NCBI GenBank assembly: GCA_032718475.1
Contig: JAUCBJ010000648.1
Span: 1 to 64,000 of the forward strand
From: Nemertoderma westbladi
Taxonomy: Eukaryota; Xenacoelomorpha; Nemertodermatida; Nemertodermatidae
Length of the DNA: 64,000 nt
Reading direction: 5' to 3'
Of the stretch, positions 11,454-23,340 are shown piece by piece (the first letter of the stretch is position 1; each line of letters opens with the position of its first letter). Both the position numbers and the translations under genes were made by a program. The notes below the pieces were generated by a model. The model did not search any database. It was not told the origin of the DNA and worked only from the letters and a program-made list of their open reading frames with translations.

Positions 11454-12652
11454 TGTTCACGCTTTTAAGACCTTTAGCAGTTTAACCTGCCAAATTTATA
11501 TGTCTTTTAGATTATAAATCGACTTTAGCCTATGACAAGTATTTGATACAATTAAACACTACATTAGCCGAAGCCAGCCTAGTGCGCGACCATTCACCCG
11601 CTGGATATACCCGGGAGACTGGATTCGGATGACTTGACCTTATTGCGTTGTAAGCCTACTGTATTATTCGATTGATCGTTAATATATAATCTCTGACAAA
11701 TATTATTCACTTTCGGGAAATATTAACAGTTCCTTTAGGACGTGGCGCTCTAATTATGTAAACAGAGTTATGACTTATACTAAACACAACGGTATGGCTT
11801 ATGATTCACGTATAAGGCGCATTCTTTAGGAGATGCTTAGTTACCAGTCACACTCATGCACACTATCGCACAATGCTGCATACCAATCTGCCGACCTTCA
11901 CTAATTTTAGTCACATATAAAGAGAACAGCAATTGACCCATGTAGTGCCTATGAAATAGCATTAGATTCACTCCAAAACCAATATAATATGAGTCGCAAT
12001 TGCTATATGTAACCTGTCTCTTACCTTCAGTATATCAAGAAGATGGGGTTTTATGATTCTTTTTCGATATTCTCCAAATATAATAATATTCCATCAACTG
12101 ATACAATTAATAACCGACAGTAAATAGCAGTAAAATAATGCGGTGAAAGGCCATAATGCATTGAGTGCACGGTGGTACCGTAAGGTACCGTACCGGTAAC
12201 AGTTATACGTTCCTGTAATCAAGCCGTTCTAATGTTTGGCTAAAGTCTGAAACACAGAATTATTCCACAGCCAATGTTGTGGCATCAGGAAAAAGGTAAA
12301 CATAAACCATAATGCATTGCGTGATTTCCCGGAGGCCCCTGCACAAAAGCAAGAGAATCGCTCTGATTGGTTGAGTGATTGCACAGAGTGGGCCTGAACA
12401 AAGAAAGTTCCACGAGTACACCAAATCAGCTGATAGATGTCGTAATCTAAACTACACTGTGTAGAGAGTATTATGGCGTATTGCGACATAGGATTGCTAG
12501 TTATGTCCGCCAAAGTACACATACAGAAAAATAGCTTTTTATGTCCACTAAAATACCGGTACAGTAAGGAAACGACTTTTATGTCCGTTAAAACATCTAA
12601 AGAGTACTTCGCTGGGAAAAAATGACTAGCCAATCCCGCAAAAGCCTTTACA
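11454..12652 (-). repeat. Element B left LTR (3' LTR for the minus-strand element)
   Basis: It begins TGTTCACGC and ends CTTTACA. It aligns with 21878-23074 along its whole length with about ten substitutions and one small indel (near 11610). An open frame of 134 codons (12633-12229) also appears in the other LTR; I treat it as chance. The sequence after 12652 diverges at once from that after 23074, fixing the end. Confidence 0.92.
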
Positions 12653-12711
12653 CCGCTCCCAGAAAATGGGATTTAATTCTATAAAATATAAAAAATCACA
12701 GTTTCTAAAAT

Positions 12712-14181
12712 CTAAGAATACTCTAAACAGTTAGTTTTTCTTGCGAGGACGGCGTTTACACAGTTTTTTGAGACTAGCAAGAGTCCTTTTCTCTTTGGGG
12801 CGAGCCACTTTACTAGGAGGGCTATAACTCCTGTGGGAAGGGTGCAATACAATTGCATCAGAAGGTTTAGGGTTACGACCGGTGTCTCGTCCATTTCGAT
12901 ATGCTTCTCCTCGAGCTGATTTTCCTCTGCTCGTCGTTGGATACGTTCATCCAAAAACTCTCGCAGATAATAGGGTTGTCCAAGTTCGATATCGTCCTAG
13001 AGATTCTGGATTTCCCGATCGAACTGAGATAAAGCCAATTCGTTTACCGCTTGGACTTGCTGTTACAATTTAAGTTTATCTGAACAAACGTAGGTTTCTT
13101 TTCTGATCTTTTGTAGAATAGCGTCTAAAGCGTTTCGTACAACACTCTCCTCCACCTGGGTGACGGGTTGTATCGGTGTTAAGCCTGGATGGTTGTACGG
13201 GTTAAACGGCGATATTAGAAGACCGCGTTCTAATCCGGCCAGGTAGGGTTGGCGAATATCTAGCGAGCCCACTACCGGAGTGCCGCCGATTAATTGTTCG
13301 GGTAACACAAGATCTTTAAACAGTGAGTACAGCTTGGGAGGATCCGTCATACTAATAGGATCAAGAGTCTGAGGTCTCATTAGGGAATGAGGAGGTCTGA
13401 TCGAGTATTCCAGAACTCTGATCATTGGTTTATTTAAGGATCGTCTGAGTCGAACGAGCGTAGGTGATACGTCAAACAAATTTCGCTCGAAACTCCCGTA
13501 AGTATAGCGAGAAAAACCGTGTTTAGCGCAACGTCTCCGCGGATGTTTATGTCTTTCCGTTTGTTGGTTGGGTCTAGGGCATTCATCGCAATAATACCAA
13601 AGACGCACGTCTTGTAGGGGAAACGCGAGTGATCTTTCTCCAGTTTACAATATTCCTCCATCTGTTCGAAGCTATCCGGTACAACAAGTAACGGTCGATC
13701 GGCGGTATGATACATCATAGTGGAATAGAGCCGTTTGAGTTCTACCATGCGGTCATGATGTATACCTTGAGGATATCGAGTTTCTAGATTCTGTTGACTG
13801 GTAATATTGAGATATGTTTCTCTCAAGAATTCCAGATATTTGTTGAAGTCGCTGCGTTTATCCGGCTCTTCAACATCTTACACTTTCGAGTCGGTTTCGA
13901 ATAGAATTTTCGTGTTCGAGTCTCAGTTTATCGTTCCGCTTCCGCTGGGTATGATATTTAAATAAAACCATTTTCCTTTCGGTGTCGACATCGTCCGTAT
14001 CGTGTAGGTCGATAGGATGACCAGTAGTTAAGAAGTCCATATACGTACCATTACGATTCGTATAGCGCTCGGTGAATTTTCTATAGTCCAATTCACGCGT
14101 AAGTTGCTCCTGGGACATTGGCGGTTCGATATAACGACCATCGTCCTTCGTAGTAGTTGGACCAGCGTCGCCGCGTATCAA
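12712..14181 (-). pseudogene. Element B: degraded homologue of the element C 3' ORF1
   Basis: Minus-strand pieces 14181-13870, 13826-13434, 13608-13063 and 12954-12712 are parts of one former gene broken by frameshifts and in-frame stops (for example after SDKLKL at about 13063). It is alignable with the 321-residue ORF1 of element C: RLYSTMMY here against RLYHTMQYL there, and a shared Cys pattern, YYCDEC then RCAKHG here against YYQCGAC then RCSNHQ there. That pattern suggests a CX2C...CX2H metal site. The position, between pol and the 3' LTR, is the same in both elements. The function is not recognised. Retention in two divergent elements implies an old part of this lineage. Confidence 0.7.
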
Positions 14182-15974
14182 GATATCAACAAACGCTTGT
14201 AAAGGTAGAGTATATCGCTCCCTGATACCAAGATCATCTTCTATCTACTCAGTCATGTCTGCTATATGAGTTTATCAATGTTATAATGAGTTATAATTAG
14301 GCCAGCGAGCTTCGCCGCCTACCCCTCTCAGCCCCCGGACAGTGCAAGATCCTCAGCGCCGATATACCGTCGTCGCTGTGTTTTTCGCCAACGTAGTAGC
14401 TACACAACGACAACGACAACCGGCACGAGTCACTCCACTGTCCGTCCCAAGGGCGTAGATTTACTTCAGGTTCTTATTACAGAGTTAGGGTTACTTTCAC
14501 AACTGCGACTCGCTACTGTAAACACACCTTAGTAGTAACATTCACCTACAAACGCACAAATTCCTCGTAACTGTCACAAATTGTACACATTCTATCACAC
14601 ATTCGGGTCATTTGTCCGTTAGTCAAGTGCCTTCCAGAATGTCACGTTGTTATCGTGTATCCTTGGATACTAGCGGTGTGCTATTTATTCCGTATGCTAT
14701 TCAATGAGCAAGCCTTTTATTGTTCTGTTAACTCGCTTCTAATTCTAGCGTGGTTGTTGCTATGGTGACATTATGGAAAGCTAGCAGTAGAATTAGGGTA
14801 ATTCTCATGCATACAGATCTGGGATGCTATTTAATAGTAATTCTTTAATTGTCAATATCCCTCTTTATATATAATTTTATGAATATTATCGGCTATTGAC
14901 TATATATTGGAGATTCTCGCACACTCATACACTTAATAGGGTGAATCTCCGCTCCCATGATCTATTAATTAATGGAATTTTGGGAATATTATGAATTGTA
15001 TAAAATAACAATTTATCAAATTCATTAAAGAGATGAATTTAAATTTATTCCCGTAATTTTATTATTTAATATTAAATAGACACAATTTTATTCCAGAACA
15101 TGTCTGGGGACGAGGATCCATTATTTTAGGAATTTTGTCCTTTTAAGAGTATCGGTAAGTGCTACGATATCTTAATTGACTATAATTTCAAAGGATCTAT
15201 ATTTTAACAGATTTTGATTTATAGATTTTTATAAATATTAATTATATAATATTTAAGATGGGCACCGATTTATTCCAGAACTTGTCTGGGGACGTTAACC
15301 ACTGATTCTAGATTTTGTCTTTCAAGTATAACGGTGGGTGCCACGATATCTTAATCGACTAGAATTACAGATGGTCAAAGGGTTTAACAGATTTATTTTG
15401 CGCTTTACGCTACTGTTAAAGGGACATCACGCTACTATATGTATTATTTAATATACGGTATGAGAGCAATATCGCACGAAGCAATGTCAGTGTGAAGAGG
15501 CAAGTCGTTTCCAAGGTCTACCCAGAGCTTGGTTTAGCCGAGACACGAGGATCTGAACTTTGCATTCCTAATACTCTACTTACCAATAATACTTGAATAT
15601 AGTAGTGGCTTTATTGTACTTTAATAAGTACGGACATTTCATCTTACTGTAGTCACGTATTTATAATATGATACGGACAGTAAGGAAAGAGAAAAAGAAT
15701 TATTTCTCGCCGTCGCACTAAATATATAATATATAAGTACTTAAGTAATATATTGCACTAATCTACTAAATAATCGCTAAAATAACCTTCTACTAAATAA
15801 AATTAAAGAAAACGATTATAATAAAATTACATAATAATACGTACATAAATATAAAATAATAAAAAACAAATATAAAATAATATAGTCACACACCCACTCC
15901 GTATGTTGTTACGTTATGGAGACCCTAGATATTTGTCGGATTAGGGTGGTGGTCATAGGAAGAGTATCTTGCCT
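14182..15974. other. Element B non-coding interval where integrase would be expected
   Basis: Element C has integrase in the equivalent place; here no frame or motif (DDE core, HHCC finger) is seen. The interval is AT-rich. Two imperfect copies of a roughly 182-bp unit lie at about 15085-15266 and 15267-15400, each with TTATTCCAGAAC then GTCTGGGGACG and CACGATATCTTAAT or a close variant. Confidence 0.6.
15085..15400. repeat. Tandem duplication of a ~182-bp unit inside element B
   Basis: The block starting TTATTCCAGAACATGTCTGGGG recurs about 182 bp later as TTATTCCAGAACTTGTCTGGGG, each followed by TTTTGTC, AAGTATAACGGT-like and GATATCTTAAT sequence. The second copy is diverged and shortened. 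Confidence 0.75.
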
Positions 15975-18227
15975 TCAATAGTTTCCGGACAGTTTTCGGT
16001 CACTTTCCAGTAAACATAAACGACCAGCTGGGCGATTGAGTTGTTGTGTTACTTTCTCCGCTCCCTTGGCCTGTCTAATCTCCACCGTGGTAAGATGAGG
16101 AGGCCATTCTTCTTCTTCTTTACTTAGGAAGTCGGGTCCACCTAGCCAACCTGGAGTATCTATCAGTTCTTGAGGAGTTGCTCCTCTGGAAGCGATGTCG
16201 GCTGGATTAATCGTCCCAAGGCAATGTCTCCATTGATCTACATTGGAGTTAATATCGTCATTATCTGAGGAGTATGGTATTCCCTCAGTTGGATCGTCCA
16301 CCTCACTGCTCTCCACTTCCCATTTACTTACGTGGTAGACCCGTTCTTTGGGCAACCTTTCCATGAGTGTTCTATGGGACGGACCAGTAAGGTACCAACC
16401 TACTCTAGTTCTTCCCGCATAAGTTTGTAGTGGTTGCGGTTGAGCAGGCCGTTTCTCCAATGTCTCAAGCGCTTCATGCGCGTTTTGACCGATGAGTATT
16501 TGCACTCCAGGGTAATCGGTGTCGAATCTAGGTATTTCAAGCTGCTGGGTGAAATCGTCCTCATCCCAGTTATAAGGTTCCACTTGGCTGGTAGCGAAGT
16601 TCTTTATCGCCACCATCTTTACTGACCTTATACTATGTTCTCCTAGTTCATCCTGGGGGGTGGACAACGCGCCTACATAATAATCAGCTATTACGGTAGA
16701 TTTCCAAACCTGCATAATTCCTGACAAGTTTAGCTTAGTTCGGAACTTGGGTTGTCCAGCAAAGATGTCTTCGGCTAGTTCTTTGTCGATGAATGTTCCT
16801 GTGCTACCGGAGTCAAGGAAGGCGTTCACTATATAACTCCTTTTAGGTCCGTGGACCCTTAACTGTACTACAGGAAATTCTCGGATTCCTACATTGGAAG
16901 TTGGCGCTTTCCAAGATGGTTGTCGATCAGAAGTAGTTAGGGTGAGGTTGCTGTCGGGGTCTCTTTCATACTTAAGTGCTCGATACACTGCGGTATTTAT
17001 TAGGTAACAGGATTCGTCTTGGTCGGAGAATTCGTCCGTATAGAATCCTTCCATCTCAGAACTTTGGTCAGTGTTGTTCACATCACTGAATTGGACATGC
17101 AGTTCGGACTCACTTACCTTACTCGGGCTGTTTCGTTCGAATTCAGTGTGCAACAAGATATGATGTTTTGCACCGCACTTTGCACACCTTGCGTCGGAGT
17201 AACAGGTTCGCCGTTGGTGTCCTCGTCTGAGGCAATTATAACACAACCGCTTATCCCACATGACTTCACGTCTATCTTTTAATGATTTCCTCAGGAATTC
17301 ATCACACGCACTTAAACGGTGGGGCCCGTCGCACAACACACATTTGGGCTTGATGTTACTTACTTTAACCTGTGCTGTGTGGTGCACACTTGTTCTTTCC
17401 TCGGGCTTTCTTCTATGAATTCTCTTAGGAGACGTAGGAGGAGTTGTTGTTATCTGTTCTCTCCTGTCATGGGTTCGAGACTTGAATTTACTTACCTGTT
17501 CTTTAGGCGTTTTATTGACATAATAAGATCTTTCAGTGTCTTTCCCGCTGTCCTCTCCTTGAGAAGTCTGGCTTTCGCCGTCGTCGGTATAACACACTGG
17601 TATTACCTTTCTCCTAGAAACGGGTTTCTCACTTACCTTATTTTCCGGTGTCTTCTCTCTGGACTGTTTTAGGAGCTGTAATTTTACCTCTCTATCTAAG
17701 AATGACATGAGATCAGCTATGGTAGGGTCTCTTCGTTGTTGTTCCATCATATATAACACTTTCTTGTCCCAGCGTGTACCTACTCCACCCTTGGGCAAAG
17801 TAGATGCTAAGGCTCCTACAACCATAGAATTCTGGTATTCATGAGACTTACCTAACCAATCTAGTTGTCTACAGATCTCCTGAATCTCGTCGGAAAACTC
17901 TATAATCCCGCTGCTAAGAAACTTTCGGGGCGCCATTAATTTCGCATATAAATACCTAGCTATGTTAGTCCTATTACCATACCTGATGTTTAGTGTATCC
18001 CAAACTTGTCTTAATCCATCTGGATGTCCAATAAACTTTAACGCCAGTAACTTGGGAGATCCTTCCAAGCACTCGATGAGGAATCTAAGTTTCTCTCCGT
18101 TAGATAGCACAGAGTTTTGTATGTTATCTTTGTAATATTCATTAAAAGGTAACCATTTCATCTCATCTCCATTGAACTTGACGATCTCTCCCACCTTTAC
18201 CGCTTGACAGGCTTCGGTTCTAGCCAT
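15975..18227 (-). CDS. Element B polyprotein: DUF1759, zinc knuckles, protease, fused to RNase H stub
   Basis: This is a 750-residue open frame. In order it has: a DUF1759 capsid-like region (about residues 10-180); a basic linker; three Cys/His clusters (CVLCDGPHRLSAC, the CCHC knuckle CYNCLRRGHQRRTC, CAKCGAKHH) at about 295-345; and a DUF1758 aspartic protease with catalytic DSGST near residue 490. After about residue 640 (GWYLTG...) the sequence jumps within 50 residues to the last part of a BEL RNase H region (NPADIASRG, GGPDFL). The roughly 500 residues of reverse transcriptase and RNase H normally between are missing, with the frame kept. It is in the same frame as the upstream gag ORF; a TAA near 18240 separates them. 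It likely still makes gag and protease products. Confidence 0.85.
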   Translation of the reverse strand: MARTEACQAVKVGEIVKFNGDEMKWLPFNEYYKDNIQNSVLSNGEKLRFLIECLEGSPKLLALKFIGHPDGLRQVWDTLNIRYGNRTNIARYLYAKLMAPRKFLSSGIIEFSDEIQEICRQLDWLGKSHEYQNSMVVGALASTLPKGGVGTRWDKKVLYMMEQQRRDPTIADLMSFLDREVKLQLLKQSREKTPENKVSEKPVSRRKVIPVCYTDDGESQTSQGEDSGKDTERSYYVNKTPKEQVSKFKSRTHDRREQITTTPPTSPKRIHRRKPEERTSVHHTAQVKVSNIKPKCVLCDGPHRLSACDEFLRKSLKDRREVMWDKRLCYNCLRRGHQRRTCYSDARCAKCGAKHHILLHTEFERNSPSKVSESELHVQFSDVNNTDQSSEMEGFYTDEFSDQDESCYLINTAVYRALKYERDPDSNLTLTTSDRQPSWKAPTSNVGIREFPVVQLRVHGPKRSYIVNAFLDSGSTGTFIDKELAEDIFAGQPKFRTKLNLSGIMQVWKSTVIADYYVGALSTPQDELGEHSIRSVKMVAIKNFATSQVEPYNWDEDDFTQQLEIPRFDTDYPGVQILIGQNAHEALETLEKRPAQPQPLQTYAGRTRVGWYLTGPSHRTLMERLPKERVYHVSKWEVESSEVDDPTEGIPYSSDNDDINSNVDQWRHCLGTINPADIASRGATPQELIDTPGWLGGPDFLSKEEEEWPPHLTTVEIRQAKGAEKVTQQLNRPAGRLCLLESDRKLSGNY

Positions 18228-18245
18228 TTGACGCGTAAAACTTTC

Positions 18246-19688
18246 TTAGGCCATCGTGTTATTTAATATCGAGTTATCGGTATATAAATTTCTCGGATTA
18301 TGATCAGGTCTATATAGAATATCATTATCAAAAGGTTTATAATTACCCTTAATAGGGTTTACTATAGGAGTTTCCACTTCGCTAGCAGTATAGATGCGTG
18401 TAGGCTCAACACCTTGCGCATGAAATACTTCAGACCTAACAGGTTGACACATTGTTACAGGGGGTGATGGTATACCCTTTTGTATATTTACTAATTTATC
18501 GCGTTCTAACGCGATATTTTGCTGCACCTCTTGCAACTCTAACCTACTTTCCCTTACTGTTCCCTTGAACTGTTGAACAGTCTCCTGCATCTGCCCGAGC
18601 AGGAGATCCATCCCCCGCTGTCTCTCATCCACCCAATCAACCGCCGAAGCAGGATTCGCCAACGTAGTAGCAGGCGGACGAGGGGCAACGGGCGACAAAT
18701 CATTGATAATTCGCTCGGAGCCCAGGACAGGGATTGTCTCAGGTGTTGTTCTACTGGGCACAGGTAGTTTTGCGCCGTGCAAAGGGAATTTAGAAGTAGA
18801 TTCCGGGAGTACAGGTGTCTCCATCACCGAAGGGGCGGCTTTGAGAACATGCCCAATTATTTCAGGTTCATCCACTATAGTAGGGAGTCTCTCTACGGTA
18901 ATAATTTGGTCTGTGGGTTCTGTACTACCTAAGTCTGTGCTAGCTAATTGTCTCTTAACAGCTGGGGGCAAATCAGGCAACTTGTGACGGTGGGACATTC
19001 TTCGACGTCTGCTGAGACGAGATCTATTTCCTCCACCTTCAGTATCGGTGGTATCGCCTTCCTCAGATGATGTATATCCCTGTCTTTTGGGAGTGGATCG
19101 ACTCATCATCTGCATTTGACTAGCTGTTAGCTGTTTATTTATGTAGTCTTGCGTCTCTTGAAGATTTTCCAACTCCATTTGGGTGGTCTCTTCAGACGCT
19201 CTCCGTTCTGCTTCTGCCACTGCTTCCGCCGCTGCTACAGCCGCTTTTCTTTCCGCTTCGGCCGCTGCTTCTGCCGCCTTTCTTTCCGCTTCGGCCGCTG
19301 CTTCTGCCGCCTTTCTTTCCGCTTCGGCCGCTGCTTCTGCTGCCTTTCTTTCCGCTTTGGCCGCTGCTACTGCTGCTGTCTTTCTGTCTTCTATTCGTTT
19401 TTTCTTTACTTGTTCCTCTTGAACCTTAGTGAGGCGGATGCTTTCATCGAATCTAGCTTGGTTCGCAGCTAACATATCTACATCGATTGCGTCCAACACA
19501 AGTTTGGCTCCTTCACTATTAGGGCTAAGTCCATCCAGCCGTCTCCTCAACTCTTCGTCCCCTACAAATCATTGATAGTCTGACAGATAGATGTCAATAG
19601 CGTCTCTCGTCCGCGGTTTCTCTGCTGTCACTTCGCTTTCGGTGGTCTCTAGTAGACTGTCTGACAGGTTCTGCTTTGCGTCAGACAT
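18246..19688 (-). CDS. Element B gag N-terminal region, one in-frame stop
   Basis: A frame opening at the ATG at 19688 (MSDAKQNLS, resembling the MSDK start of element C) meets a TGA at about 19571. It then continues without interruption to 18246. It encodes a charged protein with an Ala/Glu-rich 11-residue tandem repeat (AERKAAEAAAE, about five copies, 19200-19400) expected to form coiled coil, a basic cluster (SRLSRRRRMSHRHK) and a Pro-rich tract. There is no recognised domain beyond resemblance in layout to the gag N-terminus of elements A and C. The next frame (15975-18227) is in phase, so stop-codon readthrough or a lost sense codon could link them. Confidence 0.7.
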
Positions 19689-21877
19689 GTTTGTTTATAC
19701 AGTTGAATGCCTACTGCTATATTACAGCTAAAGCAAGTCTAGTAATTCAGTATCACTGTTAGCCTAGTAATTAATTACCGATACTGCTACTCAATGTAGC
19801 GTGATATATATACAATATATTAGAATACCGGTATACTTATAATATATAAGTATTATTACAGACTAGATTTGTCATAGAATACCGGTATGTAATTCCAGCA
19901 CAAATATATATAAATATATAATAGGCCTATCGCGAATACCGGTATACAGCTTACACATATAGTATATATAAGTATAATTATGGACTAGAATTAATTACAG
20001 AATACCGGTATAATTTCAGCCTAAATTTATAGAAATAAATATAATAAGCCTATTGTAAATACCGGTATGTCAATTATTTTAAATAATTGAATTTCTGAAT
20101 TTTTAGGGGTTACTTGGTTACTTTACTTACTTTATTACCGTTATTTGAGCAGTAGTCCAACTGATATTGAGACCTAATTGTTGTATCGCAGGCCTACTAT
20201 TTATAAATCGTTTGAGTTGATTTATAATATATATATACCCGTTTAATGGGTTTTGTCAATATTTGAAATAAATGTTATTATTTCTGGGGGAAGTCACTAC
20301 AAAGAAGCTGTGCGCTCTCAGTGAAGTGCTACTTGTTGGACACTAAAACAAATAATTATAATTTACCTAAGTTACTTAATACTACAAATTACGTACAATT
20401 CGGTGTGAGATTACAATCTCTAAATAAACACAAAAATTACAAGTACGAATTTTTAGGGTAATTTTACAAGAAGTCTACAAACCAGCCTAACAAAGGGTTA
20501 GAATATCTGGTTATTACAACGGACAGGGTACTACGGTATTTGAAAATAATAAAGCAGTAGTAAATATACTGCGTTGTCCAGATAGGAAAAATACCACCGT
20601 CTGACGACTTATAGCCGTATCGCTATAAGTACTACATTATGTTTCACGGAGTGTCCCTACCTAGAAGTTAATTACCACGGTCTACCAGAACCAACGTGCC
20701 TATTAACCACTTTACAACACAAATATACTGCCTACGCACTAATTACCTTCGGAAAGCACTGTACACTAAACCCTAGATTAGGTACAAGTACTTGTACAAC
20801 AAATAATCAGTAGTAGTTAAAAATACTTGAACAGCTAAAAGAACCACGGTATCTGCTGGAGTGACCAAAGCACAAAATCTCCAGTCTTTACCTACGCCGA
20901 GCAGCCCTGATGTAGTACCGGGGTTAATTTAACTATAACGGTATGTATAACAAGCACAATTACTGTAGGAATAAACTTGGGTTTATGAATGTTGCGAATA
21001 ATCGCATAAACTCTGAATAATAAATATTACGCTACGCGTACAGACTACTCAAACAAAATGCAGATCAAATACTGACAGACTACTATCAAGCCTAAACAAA
21101 CTACGGTATATGCAGACTCCGAAATGGTTAGTTAGTATGCGTTCTAACCGAGTAGTACGACTTATTCTTTCGAGGGGGTTTACCTCACAACACTGGAAGC
21201 CCCTACGTTCCTAACCGGCACTTTATCGGACATACACTCTACACACACCACAATCTCTTCAGACCTAACAACAGCCAGACAGCAATCCAGCCTACAAATT
21301 ATCTAAATAAGAAATATTACGCTACCCGTACAGACTACACAAACAAAATACAAACCAAACGCTGGCAGACCACTATCAAGCCTAAACAAACTACAGTATA
21401 TGCAGACTCCGAAATGGTTAGTTAGTATGCGTTCTAACCGAGTAGTACGACTTATTCTTTCGAGGGGGTTTACCTCACAGCACTGGAAGCCCCTACATTC
21501 ATAACCGGCACTTTATCGGACATACACTCTACACACACCGCAATCCGTTCAGGCCTAACAACAGTCAGACAACAGTCCAGCCTACAAATTATCTGTACAA
21601 TCTGAGCAGGCTTACACGTCTTCTGCTCAATATTAGCCTACAATTAAATAAAACTGACAGAAATAAATAAGCTCCAAAAGAAACAAGGGGTGTACAGTCC
21701 CTAATTTCTTAAGCAGCCTACCACTATACAATATCACAATCGAAATAATACTGATGTACGGTACCTGTACTGTATGTACCGGTTCCGGTGGTTAGGTAGT
21801 TAGGTCTACAGGTTACCGGTTGACCGGTACTTCTCTCTTTATTGCCTACGCCGCAATAAAAAAGCTATAACTGTTAC
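19689..21877. other. Element B 5' leader with internal tandem repeats
   Basis: This is 2.2 kb of untranslated sequence between the 5' LTR and gag. No coding is seen. It holds AT-rich units with ATACCGGTAT cores (19830-20070, period about 122 bp) and a 290-bp near-perfect direct duplication (21022-21302 and 21312-21594). A retroelement leader should include the primer-binding site and packaging signals; I could not identify a tRNA match next to the LTR at 21877. Confidence 0.6.
21022..21594. repeat. 290-bp direct tandem duplication in the element B leader
   Basis: The block containing CAGACTCCGAAATGGTTAG, then TTCGAGGGGGTTTACC and GGCACTTTATCGGACATAC, appears twice with an offset of 290 bp and few differences. 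Confidence 0.85.
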
Positions 21878-23074
21878 TGTTCGCGCTTTTAAGACCTTTA
21901 GCAGTTTAACCTGCCAAATTTATATGTCTTTTAGATTATAAATCGACTTTAGCCTATGACAAGTATTTGATACAAATAAACACTACATTAGCCGAAGCCA
22001 GCCTAGTGCGCGACCATTCACCCGCTGGATATACCCGGGAAAGGATTCGGATGACTTGACCTTATTGCGTTGTAAGCCTACTGTATTATTCGATTGATCG
22101 TTAATATATAATCTCTGACAAATATTATTCACTTTCGGGAAATATTAACAGTTCCTTTAGGACGTGGCGCTCTAATTATGTAAACAGAGTTATGACTTAT
22201 ACTAAACACAACGGTATGGCTTATGATTCACGTATAAGGCGCATTCTTTAGGAGATGCTTAGTTACCAGTCACACTCATGCACACTATCGCACAATGCTG
22301 CATACCAATCTGCCGACCTTCACTAATTTTAGTCACATATAAAGAGAACAGCAATTGACCCATGTAGTGCCTATGAAATAGCATTAGATTCACTCCAAAA
22401 CCAATATAATATGAGTCGCAATTGCTATATGTAACCTGTCTCTTACCTTCAGTATATCAAGAAGATGGGGTTTTATGATTCTTTCTCGATATTCTCCAAA
22501 TATAATAATATTCCATCAACTGATACAATTAATAACCGACAGTAAATAGCAGTAAAATAATGCGGTGAAAGGCCATAATGCATTGAGTGCACGGTGGTAC
22601 CGTAAGGTACCGTACCGGTAACAGTTATACGTTCCTGTAATCAAGCCGTTCTAATGTTTGGCTAAAGTCTGAAACACAGAATTATTCCACAGCCGATGTT
22701 GTGGCATCAGGAAAAAGGTAAACATAAACCATAATGCTTTGCGCGATTTCCCGGAGGCCCCTGCACAAAAGCAAGAGAATCGCTCTGATTGGTTGAGTGA
22801 TTGCACAGAGTGGGCCTGAACAAAGAAAGTTCCACGAGTACACCAAATCAGCTGATAGATGTCGTAATCTAAACTACACTGTGTAGAGAGTATTATGGCG
22901 TATTGCGACATAGGATTGCTAGTTATGTCCGCCAAAGTACACATACATAAAAATAGCTTTTTATGTCCACTAAAATACCGGTACAGTAAGGAAACGACTT
23001 TTATGTCCGTTAAAACATCTAAAGAGTACTTCGCGGGGAAAAAATGACTAGCCAATCCCGCAAAAGCCTTTACA
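21878..23074 (-). repeat. Element B right LTR (5' LTR for the minus-strand element)
   Basis: It begins TGTTCGCGC and ends CTTTACA. It is the partner of 11454-12652 at an offset of 10424. It is followed directly by the TCTGG target duplication. An open frame at 23118-22651 overlaps it and runs into the flank; it has no recognisable domain. Confidence 0.92.
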
Positions 23075-23340
23075 TCTGGTAAATATTGTATTTGGTGTAA
23101 AAATGGCACAATGTGCATGACTTGAGTATATAATACTACAGACTCAGTCAGTCAGTATCAGTATACTCATGATTAATATATATTATTTCAAAGTGTGTAA
23201 TTATACATTTAATTCATTAATAATAATTCGTTTTTTAAAAATGACAGAAGGATTTTACAATTTATTACAATTATTGTTGACCCTGACCCACCCTGAATAG
23301 TGGCAATACGCAATAGGGTTCGCCTACTACGTGGCTATAT
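23075..23340. other. R1 copy 1 central spacer right of element B
   Basis: Short AT-rich sequence between the target duplication and the reverse array. Near 23310-23350 it contains CTACGTGGCT and GAAACATTGGAACTAA, the inverse complement of the sequence at 11185-11225. This supports the foldback structure of R1. Confidence 0.5.

Larger units (their letters stand above)
11454..23074 (-). mobile_element. BEL/Pao LTR retrotransposon B, complete ends, internally deleted
   Basis: An 11.6-kb element is bounded by two direct repeats of about 1.2 kb, each TG...CA. It is flanked on both sides by the 5-bp target duplication TCTGG (11449-11453 and 23075-23079). Coding is on the minus strand: a gag-like N-terminus, DUF1759, zinc knuckles, an aspartic protease, a stub of RNase H, and a degraded 3' ORF. 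Reverse transcriptase, most of RNase H and integrase are absent. The two LTRs differ at only about ten positions by eye, so insertion was recent. I infer a non-autonomous element moved by enzymes of an intact relative. It lies inside R1 copy 1. Confidence 0.92.

Noticed and set aside
12229-12633. 134-codon ORF in the element B LTR (also 22651-23118)
   Set aside because: Present in both LTRs only because they are copies; no domain, no signal of coding.
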